This document shows positions 11,950 through 42,049 of a stretch of 64,000 nucleotides of DNA, one piece after another. Position 1 is the first letter of the stretch. Each line of letters starts with the position of its first letter. The stretch spans positions 253,647 to 317,646 of the forward strand of contig NW_019773548.1 in the NCBI RefSeq assembly GCF_001039355.2, written 5' to 3'. Under the pieces are notes generated by a model, which ran no database searches, was not told the DNA's origin, and was given only the letters and a program-made list of their open reading frames with translations. Origin of the DNA: Lingula anatina (taxonomy: Eukaryota; Brachiopoda; Lingulata; Lingulida; Lingulidae). A program made the translations under genes and the position numbers.

Positions 11950-12330
11950 GACACAGCCATTGTCACACCTAAATTAACACAATATGCTGCCACAAAGAAC
12001 ATGATAGTATCTCACTTCCAGTCCTTCTAGTCAACTTGCATGTGGTATAATCAGCTATCTCACGTAACACAATTACCTTTCACACCCAACACAGTCATTT
12101 GGCATACCTAACACAATCAAGAACTCAAAATGATAGCCCCTCAACTCTAATTTTGTTAACTAATTAGTAATTTCAGCAATCACACTTGACACAATAAGCT
12201 GTCACATCCAACACGGTCATTTGTCACACCCAACTTTATTTGCTACAACACTGGATGTGATAGTATTTTATTAGAAATATAGCCAGCTGATAAGTTATGT
12301 AATCATCTATCACACCTGACACATTCAGCT
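11950..12330. repeat. Degenerate TCACACC/ACACAATCA repeat field
   Basis: Motifs such as TCACACCTAA, ACACCCAACACAGTCATTTG, CACTTGACACAATAAGCTGT and CACACCTGACACATTCAGCT recur irregularly over about 380 bp, ending just upstream of the first ZMYND11 coding exon. It looks like an old satellite or minisatellite with a unit near 20 bp. Confidence 0.55.
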
Positions 12331-12419
12331 GTCAAATCCAGCAAAATTAGACTATATGCCTAGCACATCCAGAATCTCTCGTGATATCTCTCTGTTATAT
12401 ATTCCAGCTGTCCGCCACC

Positions 12420-29824
<17,405 letters not shown>

Positions 29825-29943
29825 AGATGAGAGCACAGTATATACATGTATATTCCTTCAAAATGGGGCAGGTTATATAACCTTGTTAATATAGCCGTCT
29901 GGGATACATATTGTAGTGTGTCTTCTCTCTCTTTAGTATATAT

Positions 29944-29949
29944 AATAAA
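29944..29949 (+). terminator. Candidate poly(A) signal, ZMYND11
   Basis: The first AATAAA hexamer, 120 bases after the stop codon. A longer 3' UTR using later hexamers is equally possible. Confidence 0.35.
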
Positions 29950-31296
29950 TATATGGTTTGTACATGTGTAGTAGGTTCAGTGAGGAGGTTCGGACAGCTT
30001 AACAGGTCTGCTGGAAGACGGATAGAGTTACTTGAGAACAGTTTTGAAATGTGGAAGACATGTTTTGATCTCTTGCCGGACTTTTGGAGACAGTCAGCTT
30101 TTATAGCAGGCCCTGCTCCTGAGATACTGATAGAACTGAGTCAAAGTTCCAGGCAGATAACAGATGCTGTCATGAGTAGGTCAGATTTTGGCCTCTAAGA
30201 AAGTGGATACTAGGAGATGTGGTATACTGGAAAGTAAATCAGTTTATATGCACTACACCCACACAAAAACCCTCTAAGTGAAACTACAGTATATATATAT
30301 TTATAGGTCTGGAGGATCCTTTTTGCAACCATATTGGCATATATATGTGTCACATACAAACACACATACACACATCTGTATATTTTTTAGTATTTTTAGA
30401 TGCCCAGATATAGGCTTCTGTATATACATATATATATATATATTTGAGCTTCATGCCTGACCATGGTATTTGGTGATACACGTTCTGGGTCAGCAGGCAC
30501 TGAATTAGCCCCAACTTGAATCTGGTTCCTCTCTACCCAATGATGTAGGTCACTGTGTAATATATGTTCTATATGTTCTATGGAGGCAAAACCTGAACTG
30601 TATAGCTGATACACCATGTGACATCATTGTCCCGGTATGGGATGCATTACAACATGCAGTGACTGGGAAACTGAATGCATTGTTGGCTGCATTCACATCA
30701 GGATTTTCCTAGACTATAATCAGAGACCAGTTGATGTCATCTGATGACCAGATTACAAGGATATATCTGACTGCTGTATATCCCATTTTAACCAATCTTG
30801 CTGGTTATCTTGTGGTGTTATCGTTGCTGGTGTTAAGTCAGTCCTTATTTCAACTGGTCATGTATTTTGTAGTTTATTGCTCATGTGGCTTTACAAGGGC
30901 ACATTTCAAGATGTCCCATGACATGCCATGACATCACCTGTCATGTCATGGAGTCGCGTCGTGCATTTTAGGTTACTTGTCCTAATGGCCAGTGCTCTGT
31001 CAGTCCAGGGCCATAGCATTCATTTAGCTTGCTGCTTATGAAGAAGTTTTTAGGCAAATGGATAATTTTAATGGCCTTTTAATTGTTTTAGGAAAACTTT
31101 TTACAGCAGGTCCGTGGTTTTTATAATTTTAAGTTTACTGACATGTTAAGGCTTGATTTTATTAACTTTTTACTTGAGTCTCATTTGATTTTAAAATCAT
31201 TATTTGGGTAACGAGACAAGATATCTGTAAAAGAAACTTTAAGTTTTCTTCCCTTCACAGTCATTCAATGGGTATGACCATGTAACAAATGAACAA

Positions 31297-31301
<5 letters not shown>

Positions 31302-31356
<55 letters not shown>
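31302..31356. repeat. (TA)n microsatellite
   Basis: About 27 TA units between ZMYND11 and the fucosyltransferase. Confidence 0.95.
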
Positions 31357-31358
<2 letters not shown>

Positions 31359-34300
31359 TTTTCTTTAAATCTTAAGTGAAAAATTTTCTGGAAATGTATT
31401 TCTGAAAAGAAATATGCCTCCAGGTAAAAATTGTGGTAACTGTTAATTATAATATGAATGGAAGTGTCCTTAATTGTAAATCTTTATTCTAATGTGAAAT
31501 AATTAAAATAAGACATCAATTTGGTTTGAAGATAATTAAAGTGATTCATGCTTTATTATTATTATTTATGCCTTTTTGCTAAGGCTGTATTTCTTTAAAA
31601 TTAGGGCATATTTTTTTCTATATAATAATACAAAACCATTAAGACTGCATTCAGTACACAAGTGTTTTTGAAAAAAAAAAATTCATGTATGTTATATTTT
31701 ATGGCATTTAAGTTTTTCCTGCGCCTTGCAGAACTTGTGTAGAAATGTGGTGTACTGTCTTTTGGGCATTTCACATTGCATCCAGACTCTGTTTACCATG
31801 GTGAGTAAAATTTGTGGTCAGTAAAAAAAAAAAAATTGTCCATAGGGCTTGGTTGTAAAACCAGGTGCATTGAGGGTGACACATAAAGTTCTTTGTGAAA
31901 CTGCCCTTAGCGAAATATCAGGCCCGATGCAGATTTGCAGCAAATTTACTGCGATATGGCTGCAAATTAGCAGCAATAAAATTTTTCTTGCAAACGCCAG
32001 CAAGCTAGCTGCTGCAAGCTTTTAATTTTGCTAGGGGTGGTATGCTGTTATTATTTATTATTATTTTTTTTATTTTTTTTTTAAACACCCAGAACTTTGC
32101 TGTATATCTTTCACGGTTCACTGTAATTCACTATTGTACTACCAAGCTGAAGCATTGAGTTTTGTTCAAATGTGGTTGTAAAAGTTTTAAAGTCACAAGT
32201 GCAAATTAAAGTAAATAGATATATATATAACTTAACAATATTTTATTAACATATTTTAGAATAGATTGCTTTTTTTTTTTTCAGAAATGTTAAGATGTCA
32301 ATTTAGATTCTTCTTAACATAAATCTTGTTTTAATTATACTAGTGATGCTTTCTGTTTGTAAGGGACAGAAATGATTTAAAGAAACTCCAAGTAGTTCAT
32401 TGATTTGTCACAATGCAGCTAGAGGTCTCTCCTGTGGCACCAATCCAAAGCTCATAATCAAGACGGGCTGCAGTCCAGAGTTTGCAGTAAAAAGGTCATT
32501 CGTTTTATTAGTTAAATTGTTTTAAAGTGTAAATAAGCCCCTTCACTGGTTGTAAATATTTATAGATTGTACTGTTTCACGGAACAATGTTTTTTATTGA
32601 AAAAATTCAGATAAATCTTTTAAATAGCATTTTATTAATTAAAGACCATTGTTTGTATAGAAGTACGTAATTTTCATCTGTGTGACAGGTTGCCAGAAAA
32701 TGAAAGGCAATTATTTATTATCGGTGCTTTGGTCTCAAAAGCTGAAAATAATAGAATGTTTTGCATTAATCTCTTCTTGTAAGATACAACAGTTATGTTG
32801 GAAAACTTCTTTTTAAAGATATAATATTTTTCCTCATTTTTTTTTTACTCCTTTAAACTTTATAGTTATTCATTCATTTTGTATGGGCAGATGTAAGAGA
32901 AAGATTCACAAATGTGATTTTGGCTACATGTTGAGCATTGTCGTTGTAAAAACTGGTATTTTTGTGGTAGGATAAAAGTATGATAATGCAACTTAGTGTC
33001 AATTGTATGATCTTAAGAAATAATGGTTCTTCTCAAGAAAAATTAAAAATAGAATAGATCTAATTAAAATTTCAGATGGCTTTGAAACTTATGATTCTTC
33101 AGTATGTGCATTGAAGTAAAATTTAGGTCCAGTCATTTATATATTCATAAACAGATTTTTGTAAATGTAATAGTAAATCACAAATTAGTCAGAATAAATG
33201 TACACTGTATGCTACTTAGTACACAACTCACCTTTAGCGACAATAGGTGAGTCAGCAATATTTTATGCCATGCCGCTTTATGACACGTCGTGCAGTAACA
33301 AGTACCTGTTGGGGATATAAACGTGATCAAAATCTGTATCAAAAATGCTAATACATTATGTTGTATATCACCTAGAAGTACAACTAAGATGTATGTACGT
33401 GCTTTTTGAAAATGTAATAAACAGTCATGTAGTATTGACCCACGTGGATTTTGTTTTTGTTGTTGTTGTTTTTAAAGCTCAGCCTACCACGTTTTGTATA
33501 TTTTCAGACCTTCCATCCTCTGAGGTAGAGAAATAGGCCTAAGCTTTTCAGATTTCAGATTTAAAAAAAAAAAGAGAGATAAAAAGGGTCTGTATTCTGA
33601 AACCGTTCAGTATACTCAACATGACCCAAGGACGAGCAGTAAGGAGGAACAATCGGCACAGTCGACCGAATTAATTTTTGCACATTGGAAAAATACTGAC
33701 AGACCTTAAATACTGCATGTCCCTGTATTCATGGATTGGGTTAGTTCTAAAAATCATTTTATTTATTCTTTACGGACATTCCTCACTTTAACAACAGGAG
33801 ACTTAAATATGTCGCGGATTGAATATTTTTGCATGCAAATAGACCGAAAAAGGGCAACTTTTCTTGCTTCGTTATCAATATTTAGCCTACCAGATCTGTC
33901 TCATTATCTATATTCTGATTCACTATCTATTTACTTGATTGTGGATGATAATGACTGTTACATTTTTTATATTTATAATATAATTGTTATTATGTAGGCT
34001 GCCGTTGTTTTCACACAGTTACTTAATGAGCTGTTTCGAAATTAAGTAGACGTAGAGCATCCTCGATGAAATATTTATTAAGTGCTGTGCTGTGGAATCG
34101 ATTATTTATTGCAGTAGGCCTATTGTTAGTTTGAGTGTTAAAATATAAAAAAGCCAGTGTGAAACCCACTCTAGTCAGAAGTCCATGTAACATCATAAGG
34201 GATCTTACTAGCAGGTCTATAGGTAGGCCTACCGTGAAATTGATTATTTACAGCAGTAGCTTAGGTTTTAAAATAATTAAAAAAATATTGATGAAACTCG

Positions 34301-35302
34301 CTTAAGTCAGCGGTCCATGTAACATTGTAAGGGAAAGTATTAGTAGGGTCTCTTGCAACAACGCAGGTGTTCTAGGAAATAGGTACGTCTGCCAAAATGG
34401 GTGGGTCTCAGAGGAGCAGACGATTCTGCTGATATTTATCAAATAAAAATAATTTCTGTTTAAAATTAGGCCTACTGTCAAACTGACACCAAATTAAAAC
34501 TGACTTTCAAAATACATAACTGAGAGATATTATGTCTAAAAGCGTATAATTTTGAAGAAATATAGCCCTACCAGTGCGTCTCTGCTTGACCTGAGGCCAG
34601 CTTTTATACTTTTCACGTCTGTTTTTCTTACACTGGCGCTATTTACTGTCTTTTTAAGTACAAAACATGTACAAGGTACAGTGAGTAATCGTACGTGCAT
34701 AATCGACTGTTTTACATCTTTGCATCTGAAGAAGCTCTTTTGTCCACTCGTGTGAACAGTCTATATTCAAGGAAACCGTTCCTGTACGTGTACACAGAGG
34801 TCAAGGATCAATCCAGGACTTTACAAAATCAAAATAAAATATTTTCCCGATTGCCATCAGGAAGAACAAGAAGATTCGCCCCAAATCCTATCCCGCAGTG
34901 TAGCATACTACGCTGTGCTACGGTGTTCTACTCTGCACAAGTTTTGCTCCAAATGCATTTGGAAGTCAACACCTTTCCTGCAGTAGGCCTACATAATGAA
35001 GTTTCTAATACAGCGGACACTCCTTGTGCTGTAAAATCGTGAAGATGACTACACCACGCATTAGTAGCATTTCCATCTGTTTTGAATATACGCCACTTAC
35101 AGTGTAAAAAATTCATGCATAAGGCATATTATATGGGCTCATCTCGCACATGCTATCTGCATATATAGTCGACTGTGTTTGCAACTTTGATATCGGAATC
35201 ATTAACATCGCCTGTCTTTATATGGCTCGCTTCCACCGTGCGACCTATCCGACATTTCCTCTGCAGGGGACATGGACGTTAACGACGCCTTTCACAAATA
35301 AG

Positions 35303-36525
35303 ATGTTGAAAAGGAGAGACGTTTTGGTTGGCTTTCTGTTTTTGTCATGCATTTGGTGTATCTGTGTGATTTTTACATTGCGTCCAAGCAGCATAAGACA
35401 TATCAGACCCAGGCAAGTGTCTGAACTGGGTAACATGTCCGTCACGAGGGCTTCTGACGGGAAACACAAGGCATCCTTCGTAAGCCGGCCACGTGCCGCG
35501 AAACGGATTTTACTATGGAATGATTATGTGTTTTACTATGACGTAAAACGGAAGCCTATCTTTAAAGATTGCCCTATAAACAACTGCCTTATATTAACAG
35601 ACAGAGCGTTCACCAACGAAGCGGATGCGGTAATATTCAATGTGGCCACAAAATATTTCAACCAGCAATGTCAAGGGAGGAAAGAAGATGGATGTGAGCT
35701 CCCCATGAAAAAATCCCCACACCAGGTGTGGGTTTTTCACACTCTTGAAGCCCCGTGTCAGGTAGGCTACCATACACACATTGACGTAAAGGAACGCTTC
35801 CTGGTAGTTTTAACTGGACATTTACTCACAGGGTGGATTCAGACGTTTATACGCCTTATGGGAGGATTGTAAAACGCGACATCCCACTACGGCGAGATTT
35901 CCGTGAAATCGCGAGATCAAAGACTAAGTTGATTGGTTGGTTGGCCAGCGACTGTAAAACGATGAGCAGACGAGAGGAATATGTCGCAGAATTACAGAAA
36001 TACGTAGATGTCGATATCATTGGGAAATGTGGGAGGCCTTGCCCTGGAAAATGTTTCGATTACATAAACAAAACCTTCAAATTTTATCTCGCATTCGAGA
36101 ACAGTTTAGCAGAGGACTACATAACGGAAAAATTCTACAGAATGGTGAATTTGGATGTCGTACTCATAAGCCGCAGTGGCAGCAACTACACGCGCCTCGG
36201 TTTCCGACCGGACTGGCATATCAACACAGACGATTTCCGCTCGCCGAAAGCGCTAGCTGACTACATCTTGATGTTAGACAGAAACGAGACACTTTATCTT
36301 CCTTACCTGGAATGGCGGAACCATTATAAGAGCACGAGAACTATGGACGGACCGGACGTGAATTGGTGCGGTTTTTGCGCCAAACTAAACGAGGTCGGTC
36401 GAACTCCTCCAAAGTGGTACAAAAAAGACGAGTTATTAAAGTGGTTCTACGGAACGGGTTCACTGAGAGGGTGTAGACAGCCCACCGACCTAGAGTTTCT
36501 GAAAGAGAAAAAAGACCCAACTTAA
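35303..36525 (+). pseudogene. Alpha-1,3-fucosyltransferase (GT10), frameshifted
   Basis: Golgi type II enzymes of this family add fucose from GDP-fucose to N-acetylglucosamine of glycans. The start at 35303 gives a short basic tail (MLKRRD) followed by a roughly 20-residue hydrophobic anchor, as expected for the family. The first frame continues to WVFHTLEAP (near 35735) and then loses the family pattern. The conserved donor-site region FNWTFTHRVDSDVYTPYG resumes one base out of frame at about 35812, followed by FYLAFENSLAEDYITEKFYR (about 36078-36137) and WCGFCAKL (near 36364). A single-base loss, or a two-base gain, between 35795 and 35815 explains this. Everything else is well conserved, so a sequencing error, a null allele or a very young pseudogene are all possible. 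A poly(A) signal lies at 36835. Confidence 0.85.
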
Positions 36526-36834
36526 GTTTTAAAATCTCCAAATATGGTATAGGATTTATGTATTCTACGAGCAGCAGGATAGACCTATATACATAAATTA
36601 TTCATCTGTTCGGGAGAAAAAAGAGCGAGTGAAATTGCATTACCCATTATTGGGCAAAGCTTTCAAAAATCACCAGTCGGCATCATACAGGGTGTGAAAA
36701 AGATATCCATGTGACTGTTGAGTGCACGTGTTTATGTCTACTTACTGTACGTCGTAATAGTCTATATTATTAATGTTCAATATATTGGACTTCTCCACTC
36801 TGCTTGAATGCAGAAAAAGTACTTTTTATGCAAT

Positions 36835-36840
36835 AATAAA
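36835..36840 (+). terminator. Candidate poly(A) signal, fucosyltransferase
   Basis: AATAAA about 310 bases after the stop codon of the GT10 gene. Confidence 0.4.
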
Positions 36841-37087
36841 ATTTCTTTTTACAACAGTAGCATAAAAAGATTTTGATACGATACAATTTTGTTAAAAAAG
36901 AGAAAGAAATTAAGCAATTATTTTCGAAATGCGGTATCACGCCAATGGTGCAAACAAGACGTAATTAGATTTGAACGACATGTAGAAATATTTTAGATAT
37001 CTTGATTGCAAATTGTGTCAAAATGGATAAAAAATTCAAGTTGACATAAAGATAAAAAATATTGTAAGCGCCATCGTAGTCGGTGTG

Positions 37088-37273
37088 AGGTCGCATTCAG
37101 ATCAATGTTCTGATCAGATATGGCCGACCCACTTGAATGCTTGTCGCGTACGTATTCTCCGTGGGGAAACTATTCAGTGTCTATTACCGGATTATGCGGC
37201 AAACATTTAAGTGGGTCTGCCATACTTGATCCGCGGATCTGTTAGTCCGCGGATCAACTTCTGAATGCGGCCT
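37088..37273. mobile_element. MITE-like element, GGYCGCATTCAGA family
   Basis: A 186-bp segment beginning AGGTCGCATTCAGATCAATG and ending with the near-complement TTCTGAATGCGGCCT. Inside, GGCCGACCCACTTGAATG on the left is mirrored by CATTTAAGTGGGTCTGCC on the right. The right arm contains two nearby TCCGCGGATC palindromes. No ORF. Confidence 0.6.
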
Positions 37274-38026
37274 AAGTGGAGTATTTCGTGCAAGTGTATT
37301 TTCCTATTAACTTATGAATATGCTGGCAAGGAATGTGCATTGAAAATGAGGACACCCGCTTGCACAAAATGTGTTGGTGAAAAGAATATAATTAATACGC
37401 CCGTTTCAATGATAATATGCAGTTAATACTCATATGATTGATATACACGGTCTGTGGTTCATGCAAAATCTAAAACGTCTTTTCGTGCGCATGCAATTGT
37501 CTCACAGAGAGCTGTAATCATTGTTCGGAAAAAATCGTTACGGAATCACCCGAGGATGACTTAATGGCGTTATCACCTTTTGCGCAGTCTTAATATCGAT
37601 ACTGATTTTTCGGGTTATAAAAACAAGCATTGCATGGAGATCAAAATGACTTTGGCATCCTCTGTCTCTTCATTCTGTTTATCATTTTATCGAATGATGC
37701 TGCCAAAATATCCTAACGTTTGAGGAAATGAGTAATAGAAATCACGGAATAGAAAAACTGACCACTGTTCAGACAAATAGCATATTAACTGCATGCGGAT
37801 ACTCTTTGGAGAGAAAAGACGGTCGTGGTTCGAAATAAAACCTGCAACTTGTAATTTTGCCTGCTATCACTGGCCCCCGCCAGCCGTGAAAAAAATTCTG
37901 TGGATTCATAACCCGACCCTCACCTAAAATGAGAAAAAGACTGGATTGAAACCCATGTAGCTACTACAAACTGTCCCCATATTTCACCATGTGATCTACA
38001 ATTCCCTTTGTACTTGTAGTGATGGC

Positions 38027-38030
<4 letters not shown>

Positions 38031-38065
<35 letters not shown>

Positions 38066-38100
38066 CTGTGTGTGTGTGGTGTGTGTGGGGGGGGGGGGGG
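38031..38100 (+). repeat. (TG)n and poly-G tract
   Basis: About 20 TG units, slightly interrupted, then a run of about 14 G. Confidence 0.9.
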
Positions 38101-38670
38101 TAAGGGGGGTGCAAAGGACCGTTGCCCCCTTATTCATATCCTGGATACGTCAGAGGCCCTGACACATAGAACATTCACTCTGACAGTCTCCAAAACTCAG
38201 GGTGCTGTATATGTACTCACTTGTACGTGAACTGTTGGCCATTTTCAAGTGTGATCTGGTACAAACAAACACCCTTCAGATCGATTTTTGTGCGATTGTG
38301 GGAATTCTTTTCTTACCACACACCCTCCCACTCCGGGAGGGATCAGGGTTGGGCCGATTGATACTTTGATAATAAACAGTTAAGTTAGGACGCCGGGGAG
38401 GTCATCTGGACTGTTGTTATTGTCGACGCTGGTGTTATGGTTGTTGTTGTAATTCTTTTTTAAGTCCACCGATGGTATTATTGTGGTTTACTGATGTTTT
38501 CAAGATGAAACATTCATTTCGAATATGTGAACATTTTTATTCAGTATTAGATTAATTTAAGTCCATATAGCATGGTTTGTCCGAATATTTTTCCATTTCT
38601 CAGCATATTTTACAATTTTATTTCGGTATTTTAATGAAGGAGTTAATATAGCACGCAGGCACTCATTTAG

Positions 38671-38847
38671 CCGGTGTAACAGGAATGGTAGTCTTCCAGG
38701 AACCGTAGTCCGTTCCCATTACTTTGTACAGGTCACATTCGCCCCATATACTAACCCCAATAGGCCTACTCCGATTAACCCTAACCTGTACTTATCATAT
38801 TGGACCCCGGACTTCCATTCCCAGGACTGCCATTGCTGTGACACCGG
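38671..38847. mobile_element. MITE-like element, CCGGTGTAAC family, copy 1
   Basis: Begins CCGGTGTAACAGGAATGGTA and ends with the near-complement TGTGACACCGG. It shares internal sequence with 40185-40353 (TTCCCATT, then TTTGTACAGGT, then a shared AACCCTAACC motif). About 177 bp and non-coding. Confidence 0.6.
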
Positions 38848-39978
38848 CACCTAAACTACTTGTCATCAATAAACACAACATGCGAAGACGATTCCTTGCT
38901 TTTTTTGTATTGCTCCAATTCAATCGAAAAGCGTCGACTTAATCAGAGCATTAAAAACACCACAACACAACAATTGTAATGTAAATTATAAACAAATCGC
39001 ATATGACAAAAAGCACAGGATCACCTTGTATTCTGACGCTATTATTATTATTTTAATCGAGTTTTTCTTGACTTCAAATTAGTGCAGTCAGCGTTATCAG
39101 ACGTTTTTGTTTTGCAAACTCTTTCAAATCTTGATTGTTCCAATATCCGTTATCCGTTCTCAATTTTATATACGCCTAAGTGCTACCGTAACGATTTTGC
39201 TAAGGTCTTCCTTTGTGTAACACGAAAAGACTGTTATTTTCCTTCTGATTTGCTGCTTGGATAAACAGTTAATATAGTTAATCAAGTTTACTGTTTAAGA
39301 ATCTCAAAAGGTCTCACTGAAATCAAATTAAATGAATAATGTGGACAAGAATTAAGAAAGAATTAGAGAAAGTGTTGGCGTCATGTTCCGCGCATTAGAA
39401 CTTGTACCTATTTGATTCTTGGTGTCAAATGTGCGTCCTGTAAAATTAAGCAGTGATATAATACTGGAGCAATTTAGTTCAATAATGTATCTTCCTTTCT
39501 CGACGACTCTCTCATTATCGACTTAAGATGCGGTCTACATGATCTTCAAGGTGTTCAAGGCCCCATATTGATGTTTTCAGTTCCGCTGAACGACCATAGA
39601 GGTAGAAATGCAAATAAAATACATCAATATTGACTTAAAATAATTTCATTGCTGCCTCTCGTATTGTTCTACAATTTGTCATGATAACATCCATTATGTC
39701 ACTCTGTACACATTGTTTTGTACATGTGGATAAAGGCCAACTTCACTTAACACGACCTGTCTTTCACAATGAAGAAACCTAAGCCCAAAATTGGACTAAA
39801 TATTTAATCAGAAATTTGGTCTAGTTCAGTTCAAAGCAAATCCATAAAAGGCCACTAAAATAAAGTACACATTAGCCTGCAACATTGACTAGGCTTTTCT
39901 GGTTGTAAAATGTCATTCACATTGGACAATACCTGGTTTTCCTCACTAAAAGTAAACTAAAATTCTTGCCCCGGTTAA

Positions 39979-40024
39979 AAAAAAAAAAAAAAAAAAAAAT
40001 AATAATAATAATAATAATAATAAT
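39979..40024. repeat. Poly-A and (AAT)n tract
   Basis: About 21 A followed by AAT trinucleotides. Confidence 0.9.
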
Positions 40025-40184
40025 GATAAAAACTTAAGTCATTTCAAGTGGCTAACATCTTTGTTACCAACGTTACAAGGTCACATGCACACGTCTTACC
40101 CTATCAGGAACAACGTTACAGCACTCTCATGACACCATACACATATCCTTAGCCAGGGAACTGACATATTTTTTTTTGGTAAAA

Positions 40185-40353
40185 CCGGTGTAACGTGACA
40201 GAGTCCCCCATAACAGAGAGTCCGCTTCCCATTCATTTGTACAGGTAAGCCTCGCCCTAGATTTTGACCCACTTAGGTCAGACTAACCCTAACCATTAAC
40301 TATACGGAGTTCGGACTTTCTGTTACGCGGACCCTCAGTTCCGTTACACCAGG
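40185..40353. mobile_element. MITE-like element, CCGGTGTAAC family, copy 2
   Basis: Begins CCGGTGTAACGTGACAGAG and ends GTTCCGTTACACCAGG. It is a diverged relative of the element at 38671 in the same orientation, 1.5 kb away. Confidence 0.6.
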
Positions 40354-41278
40354 CCTAGCCTTAAGATTTAGACCAATTCTCGGACAAAAATCATTTGTAA
40401 GCTACAAGAAGGGGTTATAAGGTCACCACATGAGGTACAACTAATCAATCCCTTGTCCCATAAAAAGTTATTTTAATTTGATAGAGGCAAGTCAGGCGTT
40501 GTACACATTGTCCTCCTGTGGTGATCTAATCATAATAAGAAAGCCTTCTGATATGGGTCGTACTAAGTTATGCCGACCCATGTTCACTGAAAACAGACCT
40601 TAGCGTACACACACAAGAACAGCAGTGACACCATTGTAATTAAGGGCCGCCGTACTGTGAGGTTATCGTAATGTCTAATAATGAGACCCAATGTCTATTT
40701 AAATTACATTAGGTCGAGCCAATTCCTCTGGTGAAAGGCCTTTAGAATATCTCCGTACGGAAAAGATATTCCATACCGCTCATTACTCAGTGAATAACGT
40801 ATTGAGATATGGATCCGGATGAACGAGTGTGGAAGTGGATACTGTATTACTTTATGAATGAACAGACAGGTGGATGAGAGGGTGCGTGAATGAACATGAA
40901 TAAATGAATGAATGAATGGATGAATAAATGCATAAATAAACGGGCGGAGTATGGAAGAACAATTAGCAATCGTAGGCCCACTAAAGATTTTATCAATGAA
41001 AAATTCATGAATGAATGAATTCGAACAAAACGCACATAAAAAATATTCAATTGCGTCATGCACCCCGCCGCGATATCCATCAGCCCATGGAGACCAATTA
41101 CGGCATCGTCAAAACTGCACCCGATGATCAAGGTACGTGGTGATCGACGAATCTCTGTGTGTGTGCTGCTATTGATCAGCGTAACACAGCAAGCGATCGA
41201 TCTCGTCACTGCCTCACTAGATACCGAGGCCGCTAACACGCAGCGCGACATTCCGGCGTCACGTAGAGCACAGCGCCG

Positions 41279-41337
41279 GTGGCGGGCAACGCTCAAAGCG
41301 TCACACACGTAGGGAGTACACTGCCGCTATTTATAAG
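41279..41337 (+). promoter_or_regulatory. Predicted promoter: X-box-like motif and TATA-like box
   Basis: GTGGCGGGCAAC at 41279-41290 matches the RFX X-box consensus (GTNRCC then RGYAAC) with one mismatch and no spacer. TTTATAAG at 41330-41337 is TATA-like. Transcription would begin near 41360, giving a non-coding exon that ends at a strong donor (CAG then GTAAGAAC) at 41569. Both motifs are predictions from sequence only. Confidence 0.4.
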
Positions 41338-41697
41338 GCAGTTTGTGAATAATAAGTTGCCAGTCGGCGTTCAGAACAGTGTGTATATGAGACGCGAGTG
41401 GCTTGTCCATGAGAACGCCGGATAGCCTGTGCTGACGTTAAGGGTAGTGACCAACGCAGTAACTGACCCCTTGTGTGGTCAACACTGAATGCTAGTGTTG
41501 TTGGGGTGGACAAGTTTACGAATGGGGGCCTACGGATAGCCGACCGAGGACAGGTGACTAGACAGACAGGTAAGAACACAACTGTGTTTGTATCAAATGT
41601 AGTGTTCAGTCTATAAGGTTATTAGAGTATTTGCATTAGCTGCTAAGGTCCGGTGAAGAAATCAATATTCAGTAGATATAATCTATGTACTGCACGA

Positions 41698-41701
41698 GAA
41701 T

Positions 41702-41737
<36 letters not shown>

Positions 41738-41738
41738 T
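41698..41738 (+). repeat. (GA)n microsatellite
   Basis: GA dinucleotides with one interruption in the first intron of the coiled-coil gene. Confidence 0.9.
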
Positions 41739-42049
41739 ACCTTGAAACATACTCCACGCTGACGTTGGAAGATCCATACTTACAGCAGCAATGGCATAAA
41801 GCAATAAAAAGTTATTGACAAATTACGAGTAGCTGATGATATCGTTCGTGTAATAAATAATTTGCTTAATTGTACGCTTGGCATTACTACAGTATAAGTC
41901 TAATACATGCAGTACATATAGCTGCGAGTTACTGAGTACATCAAATAGGTTACCAAGACAGTAAAAGTCAGATAGACAATACGTTCAGACAGAATTTACA
42001 AACTGCAACTGCGTATAAGACAATTACAAAGACGATCTAGTTGTCAAAT

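Larger units (their letters stand above)
9428..12330. other. Intergenic region between FTCD and ZMYND11
   Basis: This is the head-to-head interval. It holds poly-C/poly-A runs at 9811-9839 and 11885-11921, a (TA)n tract at 10970-11021, TTTA repeats at 11353-11418, one orphan minus-strand ORF (10112-10465) and a degenerate tandem-repeat field (11950-12330). The non-coding first exon and promoter of ZMYND11 probably lie here, but I cannot place them. Confidence 0.6.
29825..35302. other. ZMYND11 3' UTR and intergenic DNA
   Basis: The first AATAAA after the ZMYND11 stop is at 29944-29949, but the true 3' end is not determined. The stretch is AT-rich, with TA repeats (31302-31356), a short inverted repeat of CCATGACATG near 30912-30950 and homopolymer runs. 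I see no further gene. Confidence 0.5.
36841..41278. other. Intergenic region with short inverted-repeat elements
   Basis: No gene recognised. It contains the MITE-like elements at 37088, 38671 and 40185, a TG/G-run microsatellite near 38030-38100, poly-A with (AAT)n at 39979-40024, and ATGA-type tetranucleotide repeats at about 40855-41020. Confidence 0.6.

Noticed and set aside
35762-35807. A 46-bp micro-intron (GTAGGC to GGTAG) to explain the fucosyltransferase frame change
   Set aside because: Removing it leaves phase 0 entering TTTTAA, an immediate stop. Other splice pairs delete residues the family needs.
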